Made by a program: the position numbers and the translations under genes. The notes below the pieces were generated by a model. That model had not been told where the DNA came from. It made no database searches and worked only from the letters and a program-made list of their open reading frames with translations. 16,179 bases of DNA, from contig JBDRHZ010000047.1 in the NCBI GenBank assembly GCA_043816305.1, forward strand, positions 1-16,179, written 5' to 3'. The first letter of the stretch is position 1. The number at the start of each line of letters is the position of its first letter. Source of the DNA: JAHIVN01 sp018816645 (lineage in GTDB: Bacteria > Patescibacteriota > Dojkabacteria > JAHIVN01). Shown piece by piece: positions 5,369 to 13,660 of this stretch.

Positions 5369-6652
5369 CTACCGCCCGATCTCGATTCTAGCCCCAAGAG
5401 TCTTTAGTCTTTTGACTATATCAGGATACCTTCTTGAAACTATGTCTGCATTTCTGACGATAGTAGTCCCATTTGCTGCTAAACCTGCAAGCACTATTGC
5501 ATGAGCACATTGCAGAATACTTGTCGCATCAACTACAGAACCTGTAAGATTGGAAGGACCAAAAGAAATGATCTGATGAGAATCAGCCAGCATAAGTTCT
5601 GCATGCATTTTCAGAAGCTCAGAGATGAATAATAATTGAGTCTCATACATATTGCCATATATCCGAATGCTGCCTTTCGCCATAGATGCTAGCACTACCG
5701 CCTGAGGGATCAGGTCAACGGGATAACCCGGCCAAGGCTGATCCATTATTTTGTCTATATTTCCTTTCTCGTTTTTATTGCAGTTAAGTGTTTGATTTCC
5801 AGGAACAAGTAAATTCTCTCCTTGGATTTCAACCCGTACATTTAACTTTGCAAAATAGTTCAAAATCTGTTTCATATGCTCAGGGATTGCGTCTTCAATC
5901 AATATTTCACCACCTGTTATAGCAGCTGCTACAATGTATCCTCCGATATCCAAGTGATCAGGAATAATGCTCCATTCTCCGCCCGATAGTTTCTGCACAC
6001 CGTCAATTACTAATTTATTGGACCCGACACCAGATATTTTAGCTCCGATAGAGTTGAGAAAATTGCATAGATCCTGAGTATGCGGCTCGCACGCAGAGTT
6101 ATAAATTATAGTTCTTCCCTTTGCCTTTACAGCGGCAATAATAAGGTTTTCCGTTCCTGTAACTGAAGCCTCAACCAGCCAGATAGGTTCACTGCCCTTC
6201 AATCCCTTTGTTTGTAATTTGTAACCGTTATCTTTGTCAATCTCTACTCCAAGGCCTCTAATCCCCTGAAACATAGCATCAAGCGGCCTATTGCCAAGCT
6301 TGCAGCCCCCAGAGTCCCCAATTTCAGCCTTTCCAAAACGCGACAGCAGAGGACCCAGAAACATGAAGCTGGCACGCTCATGCTTAGCTAGATCTTCGGA
6401 AATGATATATTTGTTGAGAGAAACTGCATTCAATCTTATCGAGCTGTTTCCAAGGTATGAGACTTTTCCACCCAGTCTTCTAAATATTCGAAGCATTGCT
6501 CTTACAGAAGAACTTCTCGGCACATTGTGCAGAGTTACACGCTCATCTGCGAGCAAACACGCAGGAATGATCTTCAGAACTGAATTTTTATTTGGCATAG
6601 GTGTTACCTTGCCCTTAAGCGGGACTCCTCCCTCTATCTTTATCGAAGACAT
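5369..6652 (-). CDS. murA: UDP-N-acetylglucosamine 1-carboxyvinyltransferase (MurA)
   Basis: MurA transfers enolpyruvate from phosphoenolpyruvate to UDP-GlcNAc, the first committed step of peptidoglycan synthesis, in the cytoplasm. The 427 residues match the usual length of about 420. IEGGVPLKGKV opens the protein, and N21-K22-N23 corresponds to the substrate-binding K22-N23 pair of E. coli MurA. The loop GGCKLGNRPLDA contains the catalytic cysteine (C117, equivalent to C115) and the conserved arginine R122. A GYPVDLIPQ segment holds the aspartate equivalent to D305, and SRRYPDIVKRLKTLGA closes the last repeat. Because the loop cysteine is kept, fosfomycin sensitivity would be predicted by family knowledge. 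The start ATG has no Shine-Dalgarno; GAGAT and ATCTC form a small inverted repeat just upstream (6658-6676). A terminator hairpin follows, so it seems to be its own transcription unit. Confidence 0.93.
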   Translation of the reverse strand: MSSIKIEGGVPLKGKVTPMPNKNSVLKIIPACLLADERVTLHNVPRSSSVRAMLRIFRRLGGKVSYLGNSSIRLNAVSLNKYIISEDLAKHERASFMFLGPLLSRFGKAEIGDSGGCKLGNRPLDAMFQGIRGLGVEIDKDNGYKLQTKGLKGSEPIWLVEASVTGTENLIIAAVKAKGRTIIYNSACEPHTQDLCNFLNSIGAKISGVGSNKLVIDGVQKLSGGEWSIIPDHLDIGGYIVAAAITGGEILIEDAIPEHMKQILNYFAKLNVRVEIQGENLLVPGNQTLNCNKNEKGNIDKIMDQPWPGYPVDLIPQAVVLASMAKGSIRIYGNMYETQLLFISELLKMHAELMLADSHQIISFGPSNLTGSVVDATSILQCAHAIVLAGLAANGTTIVRNADIVSRRYPDIVKRLKTLGARIEIGR

Positions 6653-6721
6653 ATTATGAGATTAATAAGTTATCTCGTACAAACCGCGATACATTTTTAA
6701 CGTATATCCGGACAAAAGAGC

Positions 6722-6884
6722 ACATATTAGATGTTGGTTGCTAGATGTTGGATTTTTGACATCAATTGGTAATTGTAATTTGAACATTGGTCATTGTTTG
6801 TTCATTGGCTTTTGGAAACTGGTCATTGACTTACAATCAGAAAATTCACTCATCACGATAACATCCAATTCCCAATATCCAACA
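6722..6884. repeat. Degenerate CCAATGACC-type intergenic repeat
   Basis: Read on either strand, this stretch consists of variants of a few words. On the + strand these are AGATGTTGG (twice near the start), TTGGTAATTG, CATTGGTCATTG, TTCATTGGC, GGTCATTGAC and, at the end, CCAATTCCCAATATCCAAC. There is no conserved gene in it. It separates murA from the histidine kinase gene and could hold the kinase 3' end. Its words differ from those at 2296-2472, but the style is the same. Confidence 0.6.
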
Positions 6885-9233
6885 CTATTCTTTCAATTCC
6901 TGGCGCTTAAAAACATCTCTCTCAAACCCCCCTTCTTGGTGTTCGTTGTCAGGCTTGAAAAGCGGAATTGTGAAGTGGAAAAAAGTGCCTTCGCCCTCGG
7001 TGCTGTCGACCCAGATTCTGCCTCCTTGTGCCTTGACTATCCCATAAGTGACATATAAACCTAGCCCGGTTCCTCCGGATCTGACCATCTTTAGATCACG
7101 TTCCTTGGATTCATCAGTATACTGTTTAACTCTATAAAATTTCTTTCCAAGATTGTTTAGTGCACCTTTCGGGATTCCAATGCCTGTGTCAGTAACATGA
7201 ACTGTTACAAACTCTTCATCGTGTTCAACTTCAACTTTCACACTTCCATCGAAAGTATATTTGACAGCATTACTGAGAAGGTTGTCCATGACCTCCTGGA
7301 TTCTAGCACGATCAGCCAGAACTCTAGGATATCTCTCCCATTCCTCTGGGTTTTCAAAATCAAGTCGCAAACTCTTCCTTTCGGCAAACTTCCTCTGTCC
7401 TACTAAGCCATCTTCGATAACGTCGATGATATCGACGCTTTCCAGCTTCAAATCAAGCTTACCTTTATCTATTTTTGTTGCCCCAAGCAGTGTATCTATA
7501 AGTTTTATTTCTCGTTCGATGTTTTCATTCACTCTATCGTAGTATTTCTCTATCTTATCTTTTGTATCAGTATCGATATTGGGATAGACCTTATGTTTGG
7601 AGATCATACCGAGAAAACCAAAACCGCTCTTTATGATACTCATCGGTGTCCTGAGTTCGTGACCTAAAATATCTACCATATCCTGCTCACGCCTGCGGGC
7701 CTCTTGAAGAGCTTCAACTTTATCTCGCAACTGTACCGTTGCCCTATCTACTTTCTTTTCGAGGTTAATGGCAAACTCCTGGACTTCTTTGTACAGAAGC
7801 GCCCTGCCAACTGCGACAGAAGCATTTGCTACTATACTTTCAAGAAGGTTTATATCTTGAACACTGAACGCCTCGCTCTGGTCCTTATTTCCGACCAACA
7901 AAAGACCATTTAGCTGGACCTTTCTATTCAAAGGAAGTAATACCGCTATACCTTCGATTTCCATAAAGTTAATGCATTTTTTCAAACGCTTCGCTTCTTC
8001 CACATCTCTTTGATGTATGTCCTTCAGTAACTCTTCGTAAACCAGTATTTCACTCTCCTTACCTTGACTTTCCTGATATTCCCAAAATGCTACAACTTCC
8101 AGCAAATCTCTCATATTTCGCTGAGCTTTTTCATCAAAACCTACTAACTTTCTATACAGAATACGTCGATTATTTCTATCAAATAGGACTAATCCCATTT
8201 GCTCAATTTCGAAAGCTTGTTTTGCTGCTGATAACACATTAAGTACAACTTTATCTATAGCTAATTCAGTACTAGTCTTCTTGAGTAATGAGTTTACTAC
8301 CTCATATGGATTATACTCGCTAAACATCAGTTTTTTTTCCAATAGCTGAGATATGAGTTTATCTACACGTTGGGAGAGAATAACATATAAAAGAGCAACA
8401 CCAACATTTACAAGAACAGCGCTTGTTACGAAAACGCTGCCCCAGATTCGAATTTCGAGCCAGATAACTAAATAGAATGTAGAAAATGGAAGAATCGAGT
8501 TCAAAGTAAAGTGGAGAATCTTACCTAATATGAATTTTATACCCAAGAAGCGATGCTTTATCATAGAATAAATCACGATCGCAATGAAAATGATACTGCT
8601 TGAGGCGCTAACACCAAAGTACCTTGAATTGCTAAAGAAGTTGGGAAGAATGATATCTGCTGTTAAGGCAGGTATACTTTGAAGAATGTAGCCAATAATT
8701 AGAAATCTAATTTGGCTTTTTTCAATTCCCCCGGCAACTTTCCAAGAATATAATAAGTTTCTGAAGAAAAAGATAACTACCGAAGAGCTAAGTAAATTAT
8801 AATACAGGTAATAATTTGTAGTAACTGCCTCGGACCACCCATCGTGACTAATAACATCCTTTATAAACCAGTTATTCAGCCAAAAGCCTAGTAGTGTTAT
8901 AAACCCTTGGATAATAAGAAGAACAACGGGAGCAATATGACTAGCATTAACCTTTTTGGGAAAATTTGCTGAGAATAAATATACAGTACCTAAGACAAAA
9001 TAAGAAGTAGTAAATACCATCTTCATCCAGAAACACGAATTTCCTATTATCGGGTTATCAAAAAGGTATAAAGCCGCCCCCCATAGTGAGGTAAAAAGTA
9101 TATGAAGTATGAAAAGATATGTTGACTTACTTCTCCTACTTCTATTTAAGAGGAATAACCCCAGTGAGAGGTTTATTATAACTGTAGATACTTCTATATA
9201 TCCTGTGAGTTTCATAGTGTGTATATATATCAT
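6885..9233 (-). CDS. Membrane-bound sensor histidine kinase (7TM-type sensor, GAF, HisKA, HATPase)
   Basis: A 782-residue two-component sensor that should autophosphorylate and pass phosphate to a response regulator not encoded here. Residues 15-295 hold about eight membrane segments, resembling the histidine kinase N-terminal 7TM sensor module. About 310-480 looks like a GAF domain, 480-520 is a charged coiled coil, and the dimerisation domain follows with GHELRTPMSI carrying the phosphoacceptor H525. The ATP-binding domain has an N-box DNLLSNAVKYT (650-660), G1 box TDTGIGIP (681-688) and G2 box GGTGLGLYV (720-728). All catalytic motifs are intact. The last 25 residues are a charged tail. 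The gene starts 11 bp after an unrecognised 364-residue protein and is surely co-transcribed with it. ATG codons at 9233 and 9215 are both possible starts, and an inverted repeat spans both. Confidence 0.9.
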   Translation of the reverse strand: MIYIHTMKLTGYIEVSTVIINLSLGLFLLNRSRRSKSTYLFILHILFTSLWGAALYLFDNPIIGNSCFWMKMVFTTSYFVLGTVYLFSANFPKKVNASHIAPVVLLIIQGFITLLGFWLNNWFIKDVISHDGWSEAVTTNYYLYYNLLSSSVVIFFFRNLLYSWKVAGGIEKSQIRFLIIGYILQSIPALTADIILPNFFSNSRYFGVSASSSIIFIAIVIYSMIKHRFLGIKFILGKILHFTLNSILPFSTFYLVIWLEIRIWGSVFVTSAVLVNVGVALLYVILSQRVDKLISQLLEKKLMFSEYNPYEVVNSLLKKTSTELAIDKVVLNVLSAAKQAFEIEQMGLVLFDRNNRRILYRKLVGFDEKAQRNMRDLLEVVAFWEYQESQGKESEILVYEELLKDIHQRDVEEAKRLKKCINFMEIEGIAVLLPLNRKVQLNGLLLVGNKDQSEAFSVQDINLLESIVANASVAVGRALLYKEVQEFAINLEKKVDRATVQLRDKVEALQEARRREQDMVDILGHELRTPMSIIKSGFGFLGMISKHKVYPNIDTDTKDKIEKYYDRVNENIEREIKLIDTLLGATKIDKGKLDLKLESVDIIDVIEDGLVGQRKFAERKSLRLDFENPEEWERYPRVLADRARIQEVMDNLLSNAVKYTFDGSVKVEVEHDEEFVTVHVTDTGIGIPKGALNNLGKKFYRVKQYTDESKERDLKMVRSGGTGLGLYVTYGIVKAQGGRIWVDSTEGEGTFFHFTIPLFKPDNEHQEGGFERDVFKRQELKE

Positions 9234-9240
9234 ACACTAT
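9214..9240 (-). repeat. Inverted repeat spanning the histidine kinase start
   Basis: ATAGTGT (9214-9220) and ACACTAT (9234-9240) are perfect inverted arms with a 13-base AT-rich centre. In the - strand RNA one candidate start codon (9233) falls just inside one arm and the other (9215) in the second arm. A hairpin here could limit access to either start until the upstream gene is translated through it. It could equally be a DNA operator or chance in AT-rich sequence. Confidence 0.4.
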
Positions 9241-9244
9241 ATCT

Positions 9245-10339
9245 CTAGATAGTAAAAGAGCGTAGTCCTTCAACGAAGCTGGTAAATTGTTCACCTCTCT
9301 TTAAAACCTGCAAAATATATGCACCCATAACAACCATTCTGTTTGATTTTGGCGTTTTGGTATCAAAAACTCCATGTACAACATGTACTCCTTCTGCAAA
9401 TCTAGTATGAACACTAAGTACCATCTCAGCAACAAGATTAAAAACATTTTGCTCAGTAATCCGTGTATCCGCCTCTGCATTTACCATATTTGACCTCATC
9501 GCATATTTACTATTCCTAACTACCCAAACAACATCAGCTGCGAAAGCCACAAGTTTATTCCTAACCCTTTCAAGAATTGAGGTTGAACCAGAGAGAACAA
9601 ATTCTACCTGTACTTCATTCGGCCTTACACCTAAACTTGCTATTCTTTGCTTAAGATATTTGAAGGTCTCTGGTTTATTTAAATCAACTAAAGTCACATC
9701 CCATTTCAAGGAATCCTTTTCTATAAGTTGATATGCTGTCCCAAAAGCTTCCAAGACAGTATAGCAACCTGCAACGGCAGTTTTTGCACCAGAGCTATCT
9801 ATTACCCTTCTAAAAAATTCCCCCATTCCGGCTGAAAGATTTACAACAACATCACTATTAACTCCGACTGCTTCCGATATCCTTACTGCTTGGGCGATAT
9901 GCCTTTTGTGAGTAAACTGTACCACTCCGTAGGTCAACTCAGGTACGCGTAATTGAATGGTTTGGTCGCGTACAACGACTTTATTACCTTCGAACATTAA
10001 TATTCTCCTTAAAAAATCAGCCGGATCGACGACCTGAAAAAGAAGTGACCTCAAACCTTCATCTTGTATTCTACGCTGAAGGTCTCGCAAGTTAGAAATA
10101 CCTAGTTCCCGATTAACAATCTCCATCATATTTTGATAGATAGCCAGAACACCCTCTTCAAACGATATTCCCTCTGGAACCTCCATTCCCAGAAGAAGTG
10201 GAAGCCAATCAATTCCACCTTCCGGCACACCCATGTCAAAAAGAGCTTTCCTTGCCTGCTCTCTAACGGTTTCTTGTTCAACAACCTGCGCTTTTTCTGC
10301 TACTCGCAAGCTAGTTGCTGCAGCTGTTTCTGAAGTCAT
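9245..10339 (-). CDS. Unrecognised protein with a possible Rossmann/methyltransferase-like core
   Basis: I do not recognise this 364-residue soluble protein. Residues 1-35 are charged and alanine-rich; 30-115 look helical. The middle part has a possible nucleotide- or SAM-binding layout: a hydrophobic strand into VVVNLSAGMGEFF (164-176, like motif I of class I methyltransferases), and about 40 residues later WDVTLVDLNKPE (213-224, a strand ending in acidic residues). Further strands follow at AADVVWVVR (267-275) and RMVVMGAYILQVL (334-346). No signal peptide or membrane segment is seen. It is first in a two-gene operon with the membrane histidine kinase, so it may be a signalling partner or be controlled with it; neither is shown. 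An extended -10 promoter lies immediately upstream, with an 18-nt leader and no Shine-Dalgarno. Confidence 0.6.
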   Translation of the reverse strand: MTSETAAATSLRVAEKAQVVEQETVREQARKALFDMGVPEGGIDWLPLLLGMEVPEGISFEEGVLAIYQNMMEIVNRELGISNLRDLQRRIQDEGLRSLLFQVVDPADFLRRILMFEGNKVVVRDQTIQLRVPELTYGVVQFTHKRHIAQAVRISEAVGVNSDVVVNLSAGMGEFFRRVIDSSGAKTAVAGCYTVLEAFGTAYQLIEKDSLKWDVTLVDLNKPETFKYLKQRIASLGVRPNEVQVEFVLSGSTSILERVRNKLVAFAADVVWVVRNSKYAMRSNMVNAEADTRITEQNVFNLVAEMVLSVHTRFAEGVHVVHGVFDTKTPKSNRMVVMGAYILQVLKRGEQFTSFVEGLRSFTI

Positions 10340-10363
10340 ATAGATTTGATTTAAAGTGTTATT

Positions 10364-10372
10364 ATTATATCA
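10364..10372 (-). promoter_or_regulatory. Extended -10 promoter of the unknown gene/histidine kinase operon
   Basis: On the - strand TGATATAAT is a perfect -10 hexamer with TGn extension. There is no good -35 at 16-18 bp. Transcription should start near 10357, leaving a leader of about 18 nt. The intergenic space further upstream (10373-10495) is AT-rich, with a 10-bp palindrome TCAAATTTGA at 10441-10450 and no clear terminator for ftsI. Confidence 0.55.
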
Positions 10373-10495
10373 CATCTTACAGGAAAAGCTCTATACTATC
10401 GGTCTATTTCAATTATATAATAACATCTGGGACTATTTTGTCAAATTTGAGAAGGAGAGAAAAATACTCATCATTATATTATAAGATAATCAGCC

Positions 10496-12265
10496 TTACT
10501 TCTCTGCTATAGGTACAACCCCCACAATATCCTTGATCTCAAGAAAAGTCTCCATCCATAGCGGTTGGACTGACTCTACTGAGTAAGGCGCCCCTTCAGG
10601 CTCCTGAAGTTTTATCAGCATGATAAATTTCGGATTATCTGATGAATCCCAGCCGACGTAGGTAACATTGACCTTATCCTCAGCATACCTCAAGCCGCTA
10701 ATATCCTTGATCGAGGCCGTCCCTGATTTTCCGGCAAGCTGGTAATTCAGAAGTTCAGGAAAAAGCCAGCTCGAGCCGTTCCTTTCAAAAACTTCAGTCA
10801 GCATTGCATTTGCTATGATAGCAGTTTCTCTTGAAATCGGCTTGTTCGCAACCTTTGGCTTGATTTCAATAGTATCCTCTTCATCATAGATCTTTGATAC
10901 TATATACGGCTGCATTCTCTTTCCCTGGTTTGTAATTGCAGATATACCAGAAACCAGCTGAAGCGGAGTAGCAGAATATCCCTGTCCATAAGAATATGCC
11001 GCCAGATCTGCTTTATTCCACGTGTTACCGTCTTTTAGAAGACTGGTTGATTCCTCCTCAAACCCAGCGTTTGTTTTCATCCCCATACCAAATTTTAAGA
11101 GATACTCATAAAATTTTACGGGACCTATTTTTTTTGCAGTATAATAGGCTCCGATATTATCACTGTACGCTAATACATCTGTCAAATCCATTGGACCTGC
11201 AGGTTCCTTGCCTGCAGTACAGATCTCAGTTTCATCAATAAATTCCACGCAGCCGTCATGATGATCAAATATTATTGTATCAGGACCCACCTCTTTCAGA
11301 TCAATCGCTACTGCAGCAGTAAAGCACTTTCCGACTGAACCAAATTCATAAGCATCGGTTACAGCACGATTTTTGAATATATCCCATTCTTTTACCTTCC
11401 AGTATTCATTTGGGTTGTACGTCGGATAGTTGGCCATAGCTAAAATTTGCCCGGTTCTCGGATCTAAAACAATCACAGTACCGCTAACTGCGTTCCATTT
11501 TTTCACCCCTTCTTTAATCTTTTTCTCGACCATTCTTTGAAGTCCCCTATCAACTGTCAAACGAACACTTCTTCCAACTTTCGGGAAAATCGGCTCATAT
11601 TCACCAGTAAGTATTTGGTTGCCAAAACTGTCAGTCTCCTCAACCAGGTAACCTCTCTTCCAAGCAAGATCTCCGTTCCAATAGCCTTCTACACCATTTC
11701 TTCCAATATCATCCCCAAGCCTGGACTTGCCCACAAAACCTAAGATATGGCTTGCGAGCTCACCATCTGGATATATTCTTTTTTCCGAAGGTTCAAAATG
11801 CAGACCCGAAATATTTCTGTCTGGGTTCTTATCCGTCTTGAGGTTCTCTAAACTAACTTTCTCTTCAACTGAGATCTGTTTTCCGACAGCTAAATATAAA
11901 AGATCTGTTTCCAGATCCTTTTTCAACTGATCTTTCTCTAGCTCTAAAATTGAACTTACTTTTTCTATAAGTTCACTACGAGTTTGTCGGAGAAGTTCTT
12001 CTGCATCATTTATTTCAGGAAGATATGCGTACACATCATAAACAGGTACGCTATACGCTAAAGGCGATCCGCTTGAATCATATATAGACCCGCGCAGCGA
12101 TGCCAATTGAGAGTCCTTTACCCTCTGATTTGCCAAAATCCTATAACGGTCATACTCCAGAACCTGCCATCTAAAGAGAAAAACAACAACAGAAGCCACA
12201 ATAACAACAAATGCCAAGTAAATTAAACGTATTCTCCAATTTGATATTTTCTGACCGCTGATCAT
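10496..12265 (-). CDS. ftsI: Class B penicillin-binding protein, septal transpeptidase (FtsI/PBP2-like)
   Basis: A DD-transpeptidase that cross-links peptidoglycan at the septum on the outer face of the membrane. A basic N-terminus is followed by one membrane helix (about residues 13-33), then the dimerisation module with the LRGSIYDSSGSPLAYS motif and LASHILGFVGK and NGVEGYWNGDL segments typical of class B PBPs. The catalytic domain has all three motifs: SVGK (about 310-313, nucleophile serine), SDN (about 368-370) and KSGTA (about 513-517). No C-terminal PASTA repeats are present. The frame extends one codon to a TTG at 12268, but ATG at 12265 is the likelier start. It is the last gene of the mraZ-rsmH-ftsL-ftsI cluster, 69 bp after ftsL, where a weak internal promoter may lie. 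The division role is inferred from this gene order. Confidence 0.92.
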   Translation of the reverse strand: MISGQKISNWRIRLIYLAFVVIVASVVVFLFRWQVLEYDRYRILANQRVKDSQLASLRGSIYDSSGSPLAYSVPVYDVYAYLPEINDAEELLRQTRSELIEKVSSILELEKDQLKKDLETDLLYLAVGKQISVEEKVSLENLKTDKNPDRNISGLHFEPSEKRIYPDGELASHILGFVGKSRLGDDIGRNGVEGYWNGDLAWKRGYLVEETDSFGNQILTGEYEPIFPKVGRSVRLTVDRGLQRMVEKKIKEGVKKWNAVSGTVIVLDPRTGQILAMANYPTYNPNEYWKVKEWDIFKNRAVTDAYEFGSVGKCFTAAVAIDLKEVGPDTIIFDHHDGCVEFIDETEICTAGKEPAGPMDLTDVLAYSDNIGAYYTAKKIGPVKFYEYLLKFGMGMKTNAGFEEESTSLLKDGNTWNKADLAAYSYGQGYSATPLQLVSGISAITNQGKRMQPYIVSKIYDEEDTIEIKPKVANKPISRETAIIANAMLTEVFERNGSSWLFPELLNYQLAGKSGTASIKDISGLRYAEDKVNVTYVGWDSSDNPKFIMLIKLQEPEGAPYSVESVQPLWMETFLEIKDIVGVVPIAEK

Positions 12266-12294
12266 CAAAGTAATATAAATCTAAGATGAGCTAT

Positions 12295-12323
12295 ATGCTA
12301 CCCGATTAGTAGTGGTTTGACAA
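12295..12323 (-). promoter_or_regulatory. Possible internal promoter before ftsI
   Basis: In the 69-bp ftsL-ftsI gap the - strand has TTGTCA (12318-12323), a 17-bp spacer and TAGCAT (12295-12300). The match is partial, but the gap is longer than the 13-14 bp between the other genes of this operon, which makes an extra regulatory site plausible. Confidence 0.3.
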
Positions 12324-12334
12324 CACATAGAGAA

Positions 12335-12646
12335 TTATTGGTTTTCACCTAGTACGGATCTTGGGGAAATAATCTTAATATCATCAGCCTCTATCATTCC
12401 CATCTCTTCAACGGCAACCTCCTTGATTCTAGAAAGTGACTGCTGATTACTTATCTCTGCTTCGAGCATTTCGTTCTCAAGTATTAGTCTCTTCTGCTCT
12501 GAACGGATCGAGGCAACTTCCTTTCCTTTAGTTCCAAAAAAACTCAGGAAAGCAAGCTGTGAAAACATAGCAACTACTAGGATTATTCCAAGTACTATAA
12601 GCAGACTTGGTCTATATGCAATTTGTATTCCTTTAAACTCTCTCAT
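12335..12646 (-). CDS. ftsL: FtsL/DivIC-type cell division protein
   Basis: A small bitopic protein of 103 residues: a short basic cytoplasmic N-terminus, one membrane helix (about 13-36), then a leucine- and glutamate-rich coiled coil (about 42-75) and a short extracellular tail with an EEMGMIEADD segment, as in FtsL/FtsB proteins. Family members link the septal synthase and transpeptidase to the rest of the divisome. Sequence conservation in this family is poor, so the assignment rests on size, topology and its position between rsmH and ftsI, exactly where ftsL sits in most dcw clusters. It starts 14 bp after rsmH. Confidence 0.8.
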   Translation of the reverse strand: MREFKGIQIAYRPSLLIVLGIILVVAMFSQLAFLSFFGTKGKEVASIRSEQKRLILENEMLEAEISNQQSLSRIKEVAVEEMGMIEADDIKIISPRSVLGENQ

Positions 12647-12660
12647 GGGCAGATACTGCT

Positions 12661-13647
12661 TTATTTACATTTTAATTTTTCAAATGCTCGGAGTTTTGCA
12701 CTTCTAGCTTTGAAATTACTTTCAATTTCATAATCGCCAGGAGATATAAAACTTTTGTTTAGCATTCTCAATTGATTTTTATTTTCTTTTATAAATCTTT
12801 TTACTATCCGATCTTCTCCAGAGTGAAATGTGACAATCACACACCGTCCTTTTGAAGATTTGCCAGCGGAGAGTGCCTCAAGTGCTTGGGGCAGCATTTT
12901 TTGCAGAGAACTAAGTTCAGAATTAACTGCTATGCGGAGAGCCTGAAACACTCTCATTGCCGGCTTTGTCCAGTAAGCACCTACTGACGGCTTACTGGCT
13001 TTCCTTACTTTTAACTTGAAAGGTAAGGCATTTTTAATAATTTGTATAAGGTGCTTTGTCGAGCTGACCTTTCGTTTTGCTCTTTCGTATACAATTGCTC
13101 TAGCTATTCTTTTTGCATATCTTTCATCTTGTTCTTCAAATATTCTCGATAGTTCATTCTCATACAAACCGTTTACAAGATCTTCTGCCGTTACTCCAAG
13201 TCTCCTGTCCATTCTCATGTCTAGAGGACCTTCTTTTGAATAACTGAATCCTCTTTGTGTACCGTCAAGTTGATCTGAAGAAACTCCAAGATCAGCTACT
13301 ATGCCATGAATTTCACTAATACCTAATTCGTCTAAAACTTCTTTTAATTTCACGAAATTCTCGTTTCTCAAAATCACAGTAATTCCATCTTTCTTATAAA
13401 CCCCAGTTGCTTTTTGCCAATCATTCTCCTCAAGCCAATTCTCAAATCTTTCAACCGCTTCTTGATCAACATCAAGGCATATTAATTTTGAGTTTTTAAT
13501 TTTTCCGCCTAGGGCGAGGAGCTTTGAGATAATACTTCTCGCGTATCCTCCTCCCCCCAAGGTACAATCGACATAAGTACCTTCTTTCACTTTTAGAAGC
13601 CCTAGACTCTCTTTTAAAAGAACTGGTTTGTGTACGCTACCAACCAT
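12661..13647 (-). CDS. rsmH: 16S rRNA (cytosine-1402-N4)-methyltransferase RsmH (MraW)
   Basis: RsmH methylates N4 of C1402 in the decoding centre of 16S rRNA with S-adenosylmethionine. HKPVLLKESL at the N-terminus and YVDCTLGGGGYARSI (about residues 25-39) form the family's SAM-binding motif I. VADLGVSSDQLDGTQRGFSY and GPLDMRMD (about 118-142) are signatures of the family, as are MRVFQALRIAVNSEL (about 231-245) and VTFHSGEDRIVKRF near 272-285 (usually SFHSLEDR). Its 328 residues fit the usual 310-320 well. It lies between mraZ (13 bp upstream) and ftsL, the standard dcw order. Its start ATG is preceded by an AT-rich stretch with no Shine-Dalgarno. Confidence 0.93.
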   Translation of the reverse strand: MVGSVHKPVLLKESLGLLKVKEGTYVDCTLGGGGYARSIISKLLALGGKIKNSKLICLDVDQEAVERFENWLEENDWQKATGVYKKDGITVILRNENFVKLKEVLDELGISEIHGIVADLGVSSDQLDGTQRGFSYSKEGPLDMRMDRRLGVTAEDLVNGLYENELSRIFEEQDERYAKRIARAIVYERAKRKVSSTKHLIQIIKNALPFKLKVRKASKPSVGAYWTKPAMRVFQALRIAVNSELSSLQKMLPQALEALSAGKSSKGRCVIVTFHSGEDRIVKRFIKENKNQLRMLNKSFISPGDYEIESNFKARSAKLRAFEKLKCK

Positions 13648-13660
13648 CTATTTTATATAA

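Noticed and set aside
6738..7058. Open frame of 106 codons on the + strand
   Set aside because: Its first half is the intergenic word repeat and its second half is antisense to the conserved C-terminus of the histidine kinase.
10133..10512. Two short + strand frames around the unknown gene's start
   Set aside because: They overlap the gene and its promoter region, show serine/tyrosine-rich low-quality sequence and no start signal.
12265..12268. TTG start for ftsI
   Set aside because: The next codon is ATG, and all other starts in the window are ATG.
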